Source: Paenibacillus sp. AN1007 (GTDB lineage: Bacteria; Bacillota; Bacilli; Paenibacillales; Paenibacillaceae). Taken from it: 64,000 bases of DNA. A model generated the notes under the pieces. It did no database searches, was not told the origin of the DNA, and worked only from the letters and a program-made list of their open reading frames with translations. This document shows, piece after piece, positions 53,760 to 61,852 of the stretch (position 1 is its first letter; every line of letters begins with the position of its first letter). A program made the position numbers and the translations under genes. The stretch lies in the NCBI RefSeq assembly GCF_040702995.1, contig NZ_CP159992.1, positions 3,187,501 through 3,251,500 on the forward strand, read 5' to 3'.

Positions 53760-54015
53760 CCAATGCCCCTCCTTTAACTGACTCTCGTAAACGTAATCAG
53801 ATGGACGGCCCGCAAATTTGTTTCCCGGCTAACCGAGAACAGATATGAGGCCGTCAATTTTTTCAATCGCCTCAATTGATAAAAATTGCTGTATAAATTG
53901 AACTCAAAATGTTTACACGGAGCACTACGATGACAAGCGAATGCTTCCGATGCAGCTTTCTTTCAGAAAGTTCTCAGGCGACCGCTTCGTTTTTTCATAG
54001 TTCAACTTATACAAA
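53760..54015 (-). other. Intra-array spacer with two hairpins
   Basis: This 256-base gap contains a GACGGCC/GGCCGTC stem around an inner CGG/CCG hairpin (about 53810-53858), and an AT-rich near-palindrome (about 53856-53889) centred on CGCCTC. Neither is followed by a T run on the minus strand, so partial processing or attenuation between the small binding-protein genes and the fusion gene is more likely than full termination. No gene was found in it. Confidence 0.5.
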
Positions 54016-55419
54016 TTATTTTTTCTTGTCCTGCTCTCCGCTCAGCACTTTTTTCACTGCAGCCTGCGCAGGGGCAATGACTTGTGCAACACCTGTCGAA
54101 GGTGTAATTTCGCCTTTAACAAACTTCTCAGTTACACTGTCCAGCTGCTCCTTGATGCCCAGACCACCGAAACGTCCGCCATACAAGCGCTGCACTTTCC
54201 CATCATCGTTCATCGCATTCGCAATCGAAGTCTCATCCGGCAAAATATTTTCAAGGGATAGTCTGCGGTTATCCTGCCAGTTATCAAAGTCCTGGAGATC
54301 CTCCCAGATCTTCACGATGACATCCGCATCTTTCACACCCTTGGGAATCACATAAGCTGCCGTCTGACCAAATGGTTCATGATAGGTTTTCGCCTGCGGA
54401 CCTTTCGGCATGTAGACATAACCCCACTCGTCCTTCATCTTATCGACAATCCGTCCTTCAATCTCCCAGAGCCCGCCTGGATACATCGCAATGGTACCTT
54501 CTCCGAAATATTTGGCCGGATCTTCCCAGTCGTTACCTCCATTGGCTTTGATCACTTTATGCTCGTTATACAGACTGTGCAGGAAGTTAAGCGCTTCCAT
54601 CGCTTCGGGTGAATTAAACGTCACTTTACCTGTCTGTTCATCGTATAATTTAGCGCCGTTGCTTGCGATCAGCATCTCTGAAAGGACATAATGTGCTCCC
54701 GCCAAACCGTACTGATCCATTTTGCCGTCCCCGTTGCGGTCAACGGTTAGCTTTTTGGCGGCATCCAGCATCGTATTCCAGTTCCAGTTATCTTCATCCA
54801 TCAACTGCTGCGGGTCTTTCAAACCTGCTTCTTTAAAAATCCGTTTGTTATAGAACATGCCGCTCTCATTCGGGGTATACCAGCTCTCCAGGCCATATAC
54901 CTTATCGCCTCCAAAGCGCATGGAATCAATAACATCCTTCTCCACCCGGGTGTCTTTGAGATAATCATCCAGAGGTGTCAGGAATCCGCCCTGCATAAGT
55001 CCCCAGATGAAACCATCGGGAATACGGACTATTTCTGCAAAAGGCTCGTTAGCCAGTACCGAGGAAGACAGCTTTTCAGAAGTAGACCAGTATTCGGTGT
55101 TCAAATACTTGATCTTCACGTTATACTTTTCTTCCACCATTTTAATCCGCTCACGCGCAAGTTCATCGGACTCCGCATCCCCTTTTGGTGTGGCATCCCA
55201 CCAGTGAGATATTCGAATGACCCGTCCATTTAAATCAGGTGCTGGCGCAGCCTCTTCCTTTTCTTCCTCTTTCGCTGGCGTTGTGCTCGTTTCCGTTTCA
55301 GCTGGTTTGGCAGTTGGCTCGGCTGGCTTGTCAGAACCGCTGCATGCAGACAAAATCGTGATCAATGCGGCAAATAAAACAAACATCATCATTTGGTTAG
55401 AAATCATTTTTTTCAACAC
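54016..55419 (-). CDS. Extracellular sugar-binding lipoprotein (family 1), tandem copy B
   Basis: The 467-residue precursor has a lipoprotein signal (ALITILSACSGSD) and a Thr/Glu/Ala/Pro linker. Its large solute-binding domain has VIRISHWWDATPKGDAESDE at the start, GMFYNKRIFKEAGLKDPQQL, a calcium-loop-like DRNGDGKMDQYG, and AMYPGGLWEIEGRI. It is very similar along its length to the protein encoded just upstream and probably arose by tandem duplication. Differences cluster around the ligand cleft (GLESWYTP versus GLTGWYTP; HEPFGQTAAYV versus LDTVNSTESFV), suggesting different ligand preference. A GGGAGG precedes the GTG start by 6 bases. Confidence 0.92.
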   Translation of the reverse strand: MLKKMISNQMMMFVLFAALITILSACSGSDKPAEPTAKPAETETSTTPAKEEEKEEAAPAPDLNGRVIRISHWWDATPKGDAESDELARERIKMVEEKYNVKIKYLNTEYWSTSEKLSSSVLANEPFAEIVRIPDGFIWGLMQGGFLTPLDDYLKDTRVEKDVIDSMRFGGDKVYGLESWYTPNESGMFYNKRIFKEAGLKDPQQLMDEDNWNWNTMLDAAKKLTVDRNGDGKMDQYGLAGAHYVLSEMLIASNGAKLYDEQTGKVTFNSPEAMEALNFLHSLYNEHKVIKANGGNDWEDPAKYFGEGTIAMYPGGLWEIEGRIVDKMKDEWGYVYMPKGPQAKTYHEPFGQTAAYVIPKGVKDADVIVKIWEDLQDFDNWQDNRRLSLENILPDETSIANAMNDDGKVQRLYGGRFGGLGIKEQLDSVTEKFVKGEITPSTGVAQVIAPAQAAVKKVLSGEQDKKK

Positions 55420-55448
55420 GGGCTGCCTCCCTTAAATAAATGATTTTT

Positions 55449-56837
55449 TTACTTGCTCTTTTCTCCCTTGAGCACCTTCTGGATTCCAGCCTGTGCAGGT
55501 CCAATGATCTGAGCTACACCTGTTGAGGGCGTCACTTCACCTTTTACAAACTTTTCAGTCACACTACCCAGCGCTTCCTTGACACCTAATCCACCAGCAC
55601 GAGCACCGTATACACGTTCAACCTGACCATTGTCATTCATCGCGTTAGCAATTGAAGCTTCATCAGGCAAAATGTTTTCTAACCACAGACGGTGATTATC
55701 CTGCCAGTTGTCAAAGTCCTGAAGCTCCTCCCAAATTTTCACGATGATATCGGCATCCTTTACACCCTTGGGAATTACAAAACTTTCTGTACTGTTGACT
55801 GTATCCAGATAGGTTTTGGCTTTTGAACCTTTGGGCATGTAAACATAACCCCATTCGTCCTTTAACTTATCCAGAATACGGCCTTCGACTTCCCATAATC
55901 CGCCAGGGTACATCGCAATGTTACCTTCAGAGAAAAACTTGGATGGGTCTTCCCAATCATTACCGGCGTTAGCCTTTACGACTTTATGATCGTTATACAG
56001 GCTGTACAAGAAGTTAAGCGCTTCCAAAGATTCGGGTGAATCAAACGCTGCCTTTTGCGCTGCCTCGTCATACATTTTGCCGCCGTTACTTCCAATCAAC
56101 GTTTCATGAAGTACGTAGTACGCACCCGACAGACCGTACTGATCCATCTTGCCATCTCCGTTTTTGTCCACGGTCAGCTTCTTGGCTGCATCCAGCATCG
56201 TATCCCAGTTCCAGTTATCCTCTTCCAACAGCTGCTGCGGGTCTTTCAAACCAGCTTCCTTGAATATTCGTTTGTTGTAAAACATTCCGCTGTCATTCGG
56301 GGTATACCATCCTGTCAGACCATATACTTTATCCGTCCCGAATCGCATGGAATCGATGACATCCGGCTTGATCTGCGTATCTTTCAGATAGTCATCCAGT
56401 GGTGTAAGAAATCCGCCCTGCATGAGCCCCCAGATATACCCGTCAGGCACCCGGACAATCTCTGCAAAAGGTTCATTTGCCATCACCGATGAAGAAATTT
56501 TCTCGGACGTTGATCCGTAATCTGTATTCAAATAGGAAATTTTAACGTTGTATTTCTCTTCTACATTTTTGATTCGCTCACGAGCGCGTTCGTCTGCTTC
56601 CGAGTCTCCTTTGGGAGAAGCATCCCACCAGTTTGATATGCGGACAGCTCTACCTTTCAAATCCACTGCCGGCTCCTGTTTCTCCTGAACGGGTTCGACC
56701 GTCGCTTCTTTGTTTTCCTCCGCAGGTGCCTGTGCTGCTGTATCAGGTGGCGCTCCCCCGCTGCAGCCAGCCATGATGGTTACCAGTAAAGTGAGCATCA
56801 CCAGCGGGCTAAACCTTTTCTTCCTCACAAACTTCAT
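55449..56837 (-). CDS. Extracellular sugar-binding lipoprotein (family 1), tandem copy A
   Basis: The 462-residue precursor has a lipoprotein signal (LLVTIMAGCSGG), an Ala/Glu/Pro linker and the same binding domain as copy B, including DKNGDGKMDQYG, a DxNxDGxxDxxG calcium-type loop. It is first in the long array and directly follows the operator-bearing promoter. The ATG chosen has GGGGAG about 10 bases upstream and gives a normal signal peptide; an in-frame start at 56879 would add 14 unlikely residues. A 29-base gap separates it from copy B. It lies in the same orientation as two permease pairs that could use it. Confidence 0.92.
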   Translation of the reverse strand: MKFVRKKRFSPLVMLTLLVTIMAGCSGGAPPDTAAQAPAEENKEATVEPVQEKQEPAVDLKGRAVRISNWWDASPKGDSEADERARERIKNVEEKYNVKISYLNTDYGSTSEKISSSVMANEPFAEIVRVPDGYIWGLMQGGFLTPLDDYLKDTQIKPDVIDSMRFGTDKVYGLTGWYTPNDSGMFYNKRIFKEAGLKDPQQLLEEDNWNWDTMLDAAKKLTVDKNGDGKMDQYGLSGAYYVLHETLIGSNGGKMYDEAAQKAAFDSPESLEALNFLYSLYNDHKVVKANAGNDWEDPSKFFSEGNIAMYPGGLWEVEGRILDKLKDEWGYVYMPKGSKAKTYLDTVNSTESFVIPKGVKDADIIVKIWEELQDFDNWQDNHRLWLENILPDEASIANAMNDNGQVERVYGARAGGLGVKEALGSVTEKFVKGEVTPSTGVAQIIGPAQAGIQKVLKGEKSK

Positions 56838-56974
56838 CTTACACACGCTCCCCCTCAAAGTTAGATAAAGATGAATCAAGCTTGCAGAACGCTTGGATGA
56901 CTTCCTCGAATGACTTAACTCATCACAAGGCTGTCACGTATGGGAACTTGAAAACCTGCAGTCACTCCTTCAGC

Positions 56975-56988
56975 AGAAAGCGCTTACT
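56975..56988 (-). promoter_or_regulatory. cre-like site downstream of the array promoter
   Basis: The minus strand reads AGTAAGCGCTTTCT, a palindromic cre-type sequence with mismatches only at the ends. Located downstream of the start point, it could act as a CcpA roadblock. Confidence 0.6.
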
Positions 56989-57005
56989 AAGTTATCGGGA
57001 GTTAA

Positions 57006-57033
57006 TGAAACGGATTTCATGAAACCCATTTCA
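57006..57033. promoter_or_regulatory. Two abutting 14-bp palindromic operators
   Basis: TGAAACGGATTTCA (57006-57019) and TGAAACCCATTTCA (57020-57033) are adjacent. Each has perfect TGAAA/TTTCA arms and a 4-base centre. They begin at the -10 box and cover the start point, where a LacI-type or similar repressor would block transcription. Confidence 0.8.
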
Positions 57034-57062
57034 TTATAGTATCATGAAAAGCATCGGGTCAA
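57033..57062 (-). promoter_or_regulatory. SigA-type promoter of the binding-protein/permease array
   Basis: On the minus strand TTGACC (57057-57062) and TATAAT (57033-57038) are separated by 18 bases. It is the only strong promoter seen upstream of the array. Confidence 0.8.
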
Positions 57063-57157
57063 TACATATTCTGTTATTATTTAGAATATTTTGATCGCTG
57101 TCGTTTCATTCCGCACAATTTCAGGAAAACATAACACTTAAAGGGGGTAAATCAACA

Positions 57158-57198
57158 AAACCCTCTAACGTCAGATGAAATGACATCATAGAGGGTTT
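57158..57198 (-). terminator. Terminator of the HAD hydrolase gene
   Basis: A perfect ten-base stem (57158-57167 with 57189-57198) is followed on the minus strand by a T-rich tail; it isolates the array promoter from upstream transcription. Confidence 0.8.
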
Positions 57199-57222
57199 CA
57201 TAACAGGTATAGAAAACCGGAT

Positions 57223-57807
57223 TCAGGATGTGATGAACGCTTCCACTTCTTGAGTCCAATCCTCCTTTTCATAAGCCAATAACGTCTTCCAGCCAAGCTG
57301 CCGGGCAGCATGCAGATTTTTTTCCTGATCATCAATAAATAAAACTTTTTCCCCATCACCAAGATAGGTTCCGACCAGCTGGTATATCTCCATCTCCGGT
57401 TTGCATAAGCCCACTTGATTAGAGATGGTTACACTTTTGGTAAATGGTCTCAAACTTCGCAGATTCGGTTCAATCCATTCCTGACAATGATTGCTCAGCA
57501 GATGAATATCCGCAGACTCGCTCCATCGCTCTAGATATTGTGCAGCAGGTAAAGGAACGATCGAATCAAACAAAATGTCCCTCGCTCGGCTGATCGGTAA
57601 CTCAGGATAACTTTCCCGTAATGTGTCCCAAAACTCTTCTTCTTTCATTGCTCCTGTCCAGAGCTGCCTTTTGACTCCTCCAAAATGCCCTTTTAATTGT
57701 TCTGCTGACAGGTTCGATTCCTGAATCATCTCTTTCCAGCACCTTAAAGATATATTACTTAACAGTACACCAGCGATATCGAACACGAGCTGTGGTCTAT
57801 TCTGCAT
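57223..57807 (-). CDS. HAD superfamily hydrolase
   Basis: The 194-residue cytoplasmic protein has the HAD pattern of sugar/nucleotide phosphatases and haloacid-dehalogenase-like enzymes: LVFDIAGVLLSN (Asp nucleophile; the usual second Asp is replaced by Ala), HLLSNHCQEWIEP, SNQVGLCKPEMEIY and VLFIDDQEKNLHAARQLG. The change DxA instead of DxD at the general-acid position is noteworthy and may mean weak or altered activity. The ATG with GGAGG 9 bases upstream was chosen. The gene is monocistronic with its own terminator. Confidence 0.88.
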   Translation of the reverse strand: MQNRPQLVFDIAGVLLSNISLRCWKEMIQESNLSAEQLKGHFGGVKRQLWTGAMKEEEFWDTLRESYPELPISRARDILFDSIVPLPAAQYLERWSESADIHLLSNHCQEWIEPNLRSLRPFTKSVTISNQVGLCKPEMEIYQLVGTYLGDGEKVLFIDDQEKNLHAARQLGWKTLLAYEKEDWTQEVEAFITS

Positions 57808-57921
57808 GGTATCCATCCTCCAAAACTATTTGTTTAATTTGTACTAAAGACCGTTTACGCCCTTATACGCGCACACGATTCAATTGCCCATTTCCTTTTC
57901 TCTGGCACCACAGATCTCCAT

Positions 57922-58857
57922 TTATATAAAAGCATCATGCGGCAGAAAAGCATGCACACCTTTCACACCATTGACAATTTGCGTGATGCGCAGATCGATA
58001 ACCGCACTCCCCAGCGCAATCGCCTCCACGCGCTGCAGGCCGTATAATTCTCCCATCAGGTTTAACATGCCATCCAATGCTTGAACCGTCGCCTCATTCA
58101 GATCCTCATGAAAACCAAAGGTAATCCAGCCAGTTGGCGTATGTGCACGAGGATTATCCAATTTCATATTGTCGATGACATTAACCGTGATATCTACAAC
58201 CTCCATAGCACATTCGATAGCTTGACAGCTGACTTCCCCATCACCTTGTCGTGCATGACCGTCACCAAGTGCAAGGTAACCGCCATCTACTGGAACCGGT
58301 AAATACAGTTTACTCCCCTGAACCAATTCCTTGCAGTCGATGTTCCCTCCACAATAGCGCGGCGGCCAAGTGGTATGAATGCCTCCTGACTCCGGAGGCA
58401 TCCCTATTACACCCATGAACGGGTTTAACGATACGGTATAGGATTTACCCTGCACTTCACAGGTACCTCTCATCGCTTGGCGATCAAGCACCCAATCCAG
58501 AGACAGTTCCTCCACCTGTGTTAGATGCAGCTTCTGATTCTGCCAGTTTGGATATCCACCAGCGGAAGTAAACCCGTAACTCCCGGGTACGATTTCATTG
58601 AAAATAATCTCCAGCGTCTTTCCCTGCTCCGCTTCTTCAATATGAATTGGACCGATTAAGGCGTGACCTCCATCTTTTTCACCTTGTCGCGGGAACGGTC
58701 TCAAACGTTCCGTATACCTTACGCCCATGCCCCAACCGGCATCCAGTGTCTGAAATCGGACTGAATCCCCCGACCGTATGTTCAATATGGGCTTGACCTC
58801 ATTTGTAAACGAACCGATCAGATTTTCTTGCGTTAATTCAATGATATGTGTACTCAC
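57922..58857 (-). CDS. Acetamidase/formamidase family protein
   Basis: The 311-residue protein has the FmdA/AmdA fold signature: TLDAGWGMGVRYTERL, PHGGHALIG-like DGGHALIGPI, GTCEVQGKSYTVSLNPFMGVIGMPPE, PRYCGGNIDCKELVQG and GDGHARQGDGEVSCQAIE. Such enzymes hydrolyse formamide or short amides to ammonia and the acid in the cytoplasm. The start was set at a GTG 7 bases after GGGAGG (58865-58870); a longer version from 58962 would overlap the DinB gene and lacks a binding site. It lies 86 bases downstream of that gene on the same strand. Confidence 0.92.
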   Translation of the reverse strand: MSTHIIELTQENLIGSFTNEVKPILNIRSGDSVRFQTLDAGWGMGVRYTERLRPFPRQGEKDGGHALIGPIHIEEAEQGKTLEIIFNEIVPGSYGFTSAGGYPNWQNQKLHLTQVEELSLDWVLDRQAMRGTCEVQGKSYTVSLNPFMGVIGMPPESGGIHTTWPPRYCGGNIDCKELVQGSKLYLPVPVDGGYLALGDGHARQGDGEVSCQAIECAMEVVDITVNVIDNMKLDNPRAHTPTGWITFGFHEDLNEATVQALDGMLNLMGELYGLQRVEAIALGSAVIDLRITQIVNGVKGVHAFLPHDAFI

Positions 58858-58942
58858 AGCCATTCCTCCCGGGCTTAGATCCATATTGTACGCAGCGCAG
58901 AGCAGCATTCCATTCCACAGCCTGCCTGACGCACCATTCCAT

Positions 58943-59422
58943 CTACGTTTGAAGACGATCAAGATATTGTTTTAACGGTTTCATATGATGCTGATCATGC
59001 CATATAAAATCTTTGAGGTATTGAGGAATATAGAAGGGGTTACCTTCTGCGTCCAAATACGTTTGATGAAGCTGTTCATCCGTCAACGCTCGAATATCAT
59101 TCATAATTTTATGGCGGTATGTGATCGCTTTGTCCACGATTTCCGCTGTTTCGGTGCGGCTGCCATACTCCACAGCTTTGCGATTAAACTCATCAAAATC
59201 CAGATGTCTCAATGTTACAGGCTGATGCAGCGCAATCTTTTCAATCGCTTCCTTGTAAAAATAACGATCCCATAACATCATATGACTTACGATGGATTTG
59301 ATCGTCCACTTTCCTTTCTCCAGACTTGAATTCCAGATCTTTTCTTCGAGATGAGTCAACGTTTTGACAAACAGCGTCCATTCTTCAAATGTTTGAAGCA
59401 AATGTTCCATTTCTTTATTCAC
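58943..59422 (-). CDS. DinB family protein
   Basis: The 159-residue cytoplasmic protein shows the DinB/YfiT four-helix metal-binding pattern: WTIKSIVSHMMLWDRYF with the first His and FIWHDQHHMKPLKQYL with the C-terminal HxxxH-type ligands. Family members are thiol-dependent transferases or have unknown function. The start is a GTG about 9 bases after GGGGA. It lies upstream of the acetamidase gene on the same strand. Confidence 0.85.
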   Translation of the reverse strand: MNKEMEHLLQTFEEWTLFVKTLTHLEEKIWNSSLEKGKWTIKSIVSHMMLWDRYFYKEAIEKIALHQPVTLRHLDFDEFNRKAVEYGSRTETAEIVDKAITYRHKIMNDIRALTDEQLHQTYLDAEGNPFYIPQYLKDFIWHDQHHMKPLKQYLDRLQT

Positions 59423-59570
59423 ACCAAACTTCCCCCTTCTCTTTTTCGAAGATCCTTTACTATATCTCTATATTCCCTTCGGTTCCGATTCATCCACATC
59501 CCAAAGCATAATCCACCATCTCTCTTTGGGGTATCAAATAACTCACAGCCTCTCCTATTTCGATTGTTCA

Positions 59571-60044
59571 TCATCTTGAATCATCACGATTCGCCTTTCT
59601 AGTAAGCAGCTGTTCAAGCGATTCTCTCGTCTTTGGATGCAAAATAACATCTTCCGAGTTCATCATGCGTTCTGCCAGATTGGAGTCTTTGACTCTACGG
59701 CCCCATTTTCTCGTAAAAGATCTCCAGTCACATACCATCTCTATAATATATTTTTGCGGCATAGGCAGAGCTTCTTTTGTATTTCTGTTTACAATCCAGT
59801 ACTCCCAATGATGTTTATTATGATTCTGGTGATGCAGCCATGCGTTCTTCCATCTTTGTTCTGTCACTTCATTCTTATGTCCCGAATAAAATTTGACTGC
59901 ATAAGGGAAAAATTCTTCGGGAGCAAACTTGGACAAATCATGAAGCAGCCCCTGTACATATAAACCTTCATGCCAGCACTCGATTAAAACATTCAGCTTA
60001 TGTTCCGTTACATATAAGAAATACCTCCAATAGGCAGAAAGCAT
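59571..60044 (-). CDS. DUF5662 family protein
   Basis: The 157-residue protein follows the DUF5662 pattern: WRYFLYVTEHKLNVLIECW, then GLLHDLSKFAPEEFFPYAVKFY and WLHHQNHNKHHWEYWI, with several His/Asp pairs that recall HD-type metal sites. It has no membrane segment and no assigned function. A GGGGAGAGG site precedes the ATG. It lies 24 bases downstream of the DUF6886 gene on the same strand. Confidence 0.8.
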   Translation of the reverse strand: MLSAYWRYFLYVTEHKLNVLIECWHEGLYVQGLLHDLSKFAPEEFFPYAVKFYSGHKNEVTEQRWKNAWLHHQNHNKHHWEYWIVNRNTKEALPMPQKYIIEMVCDWRSFTRKWGRRVKDSNLAERMMNSEDVILHPKTRESLEQLLTRKANRDDSR

Positions 60045-60068
60045 CTTCCTCTCCCCTAACCTTCTATT

Positions 60069-60596
60069 TTAATTTTCGGATCTCAACAGTTTCTTGGCAT
60101 GATTAAAACGATGTATCCCAAATTCCTTGAAATCGGATTGTAATACCGCATCCCTCAAAGGATATAGATTGCTTGTCAGCCGCAGCTCAACACCTCTCGT
60201 CAAAAGCCTCTCTACCAGGTGATCTATTTTCTCTACGCAGCTTGGTGTAATCACCTGATCGGAAATGTAATATCCCGCTGTTTCATCAAAAAGTTGAAAA
60301 GAGGCTTCATCCAGATGATATCGATACAACGATTGGCCTGCGATCTTGGTGTACCACTCACGCTCAACCGTGACAATAATATCAGCTTCCGTATGTTTGA
60401 AAAATAATTCCTGATGTTCATTACTGATTTCGTTGGTTCTCTGAATAACAATACGGGGACAATTTCTCGGAAAATAATAGGTAAATTCATGCTGCTCATC
60501 AATCGCCCACACTACAGCCGGAAAATCAGGCCGATTCTGCTTCAATCTAGGAATAAAAATATCAATATCTGCATCTTCACTGAAATGATAGAGCAC
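60069..60596 (-). CDS. DUF6886 family protein
   Basis: The 175-residue cytoplasmic protein begins LYHFSEDADIDIFIPR, the usual opening of the DUF6886 family, and contains AVVWAIDEQHEFTYYFPRNCPRI and LRLTSNLYPLRDAVLQSDFKEFGIHRFNHAK. Its function is unknown. A GTG with GAGG 8 bases upstream gives this family-typical start; the GTG three codons earlier is too close to the same site. It lies 19 bases after the nucleotidyltransferase-like gene. Confidence 0.8.
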   Translation of the reverse strand: MLYHFSEDADIDIFIPRLKQNRPDFPAVVWAIDEQHEFTYYFPRNCPRIVIQRTNEISNEHQELFFKHTEADIIVTVEREWYTKIAGQSLYRYHLDEASFQLFDETAGYYISDQVITPSCVEKIDHLVERLLTRGVELRLTSNLYPLRDAVLQSDFKEFGIHRFNHAKKLLRSEN

Positions 60597-60615
60597 CCGA
60601 TACACCTCTGTTCTG

Positions 60616-61149
60616 TTATGGCTTAAGCAAAGTGGACAACCCTTGTCTGATCTCGTACGTTAGATTGCCGTTATCTAACAGGCTGTTGAGGAGATGTTGA
60701 TTCACGATTTCATTGTTGGTTTGTAAATATTCTAGGATCAAATCAGATTTTTCTTTTCTACCCATCATGTGATAGGCAGTGTACCATAACTCGGGGCTTG
60801 AAATATTCATCCCGTGCCATGTTCGATCAGGAATATGCGACAAAGGTAACTTTAATATGTTTGCTTCAACGCGAAAAGCAAATCCACCAATCACATCCAC
60901 ATTGCACGAACGGATCTCAATTCGGTATTCACTCGCAAAAAGCCCATCGCCACTTTCTTGCTCTGTCCATTCATATCCGTCTATCGCTTCAATAAATGTG
61001 GACTTCGGGCAATCTACCATCAGATCCCAATCATTCACGGATTGGGCAAGATTCAAGTAATACAGCATTCCGCTTCCACCCAGTGTAAATGAAATTCCCT
61101 TCTGTTCTAATTGTTTGACAAGCGGCATAATGACTTGAGGATTATTCAT
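60616..61149 (-). CDS. Nucleotidyltransferase-fold-like protein of unknown function
   Basis: The 177-residue cytoplasmic protein has an N-terminal FTLGGSGMLYYL segment and VNDWDLMVDCP, which resemble the GG/GS helix and the DxD-type metal site of small nucleotidyltransferase-fold proteins. The third acidic residue may be the Asp in NVDVIGGF. No activity can be stated. An AGGAG lies 7 bases before the ATG. It precedes the DUF6886 gene by 19 bases on the same strand. Confidence 0.65.
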   Translation of the reverse strand: MNNPQVIMPLVKQLEQKGISFTLGGSGMLYYLNLAQSVNDWDLMVDCPKSTFIEAIDGYEWTEQESGDGLFASEYRIEIRSCNVDVIGGFAFRVEANILKLPLSHIPDRTWHGMNISSPELWYTAYHMMGRKEKSDLILEYLQTNNEIVNQHLLNSLLDNGNLTYEIRQGLSTLLKP

Positions 61150-61185
61150 GGTTTACTCCTTCTGCAGTCGCTATTTGTGTTTGGA

Positions 61186-61743
61186 TCAGTATAGAATTTC
61201 AATCTGTTTGTAAACAGCAGCTGGCTCATGATCGATCAGCATATTTACGCGGTTTTGCTCGGTAAGCAGCATATTCACAATATGTATCTCGTAGTACCAC
61301 TCTCCCGTATCCTGATAGATATGCCTGCCATTGTAAAGGATTCTTCTATATTCGTTCGAAGTCAGTCCAAACGCCTGCTCGGTTAAGGCATGATTTCTTT
61401 TGTCATAGCGGACGGGTTTGCCGCATTCTTGGGAGTAAGAGAAGGTCACCTCATATTCGGATTCGAAACCCTTTTTAGCTATTTCAACGCATCCGACTTT
61501 CCACTTTTCTGCTCCTGGGTCCAAAATCACAATCTGATCCTGAACCGTCTCCAGACCCTTCTTATTTTGCACGATGACCACCTTGTGGTATGGCTGTCCA
61601 TAGGACGTGTCATAACTGAACAGATTTTCCGGCAAACTTAGCGCTTTCTCCATGTGGTTTCGTACACCGGCAAAAGGAGCACCTCTCACTTCCTTCTCCC
61701 ACCGCAAGGTAATGAATTGAAGAAGTAATCGTTCTTTATTCAA
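61186..61743 (-). CDS. Protein of unknown function, 185 residues
   Basis: The cytoplasmic product is not recognised. It is mixed alpha/beta without hydrophobic segments; features include TSYGQPYHKVVIVQNKKG, VGCVEIAKKGFESEYEVTF and GEWYYEIHIVNMLLTEQNRV. The start is a TTG 9 bases after GGAGG. It stands 36 bases upstream of the nucleotidyltransferase-like gene on the same strand and may belong to the same operon (61186 down to 59571). Confidence 0.7.
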   Translation of the reverse strand: MNKERLLLQFITLRWEKEVRGAPFAGVRNHMEKALSLPENLFSYDTSYGQPYHKVVIVQNKKGLETVQDQIVILDPGAEKWKVGCVEIAKKGFESEYEVTFSYSQECGKPVRYDKRNHALTEQAFGLTSNEYRRILYNGRHIYQDTGEWYYEIHIVNMLLTEQNRVNMLIDHEPAAVYKQIEILY

Positions 61744-61775
61744 GTGCCCGTTCCTCCATTCCCATCAATAGTCAA

Positions 61776-61810
61776 GAAGCTGGAACATCCTGCATAGACG
61801 TCCCAGCTTC
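61776..61810. terminator. Possible terminator after the CPT-like gene
   Basis: A perfect eight-base stem (61776-61783 with 61803-61810) follows the CPT-like gene. The T run is stronger on the plus strand, so its role for the minus-strand gene is uncertain. Confidence 0.45.
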
Positions 61811-61852
61811 ACTTTTTCATCATCTGAATCCATACATGGAGTGAACTATCAC

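Noticed and set aside
53909..54355. A 148-codon plus-strand frame over the end of the copy B binding-protein gene.
   Set aside because: It is antisense to a well-supported gene, has no ribosome binding site, and its composition is that of a shadow frame.
57922..58962. A longer acetamidase reading frame starting at 58962.
   Set aside because: The added N terminus overlaps the DinB gene and has no binding site, whereas a GTG at 58857 has GGGAGG at ideal spacing.
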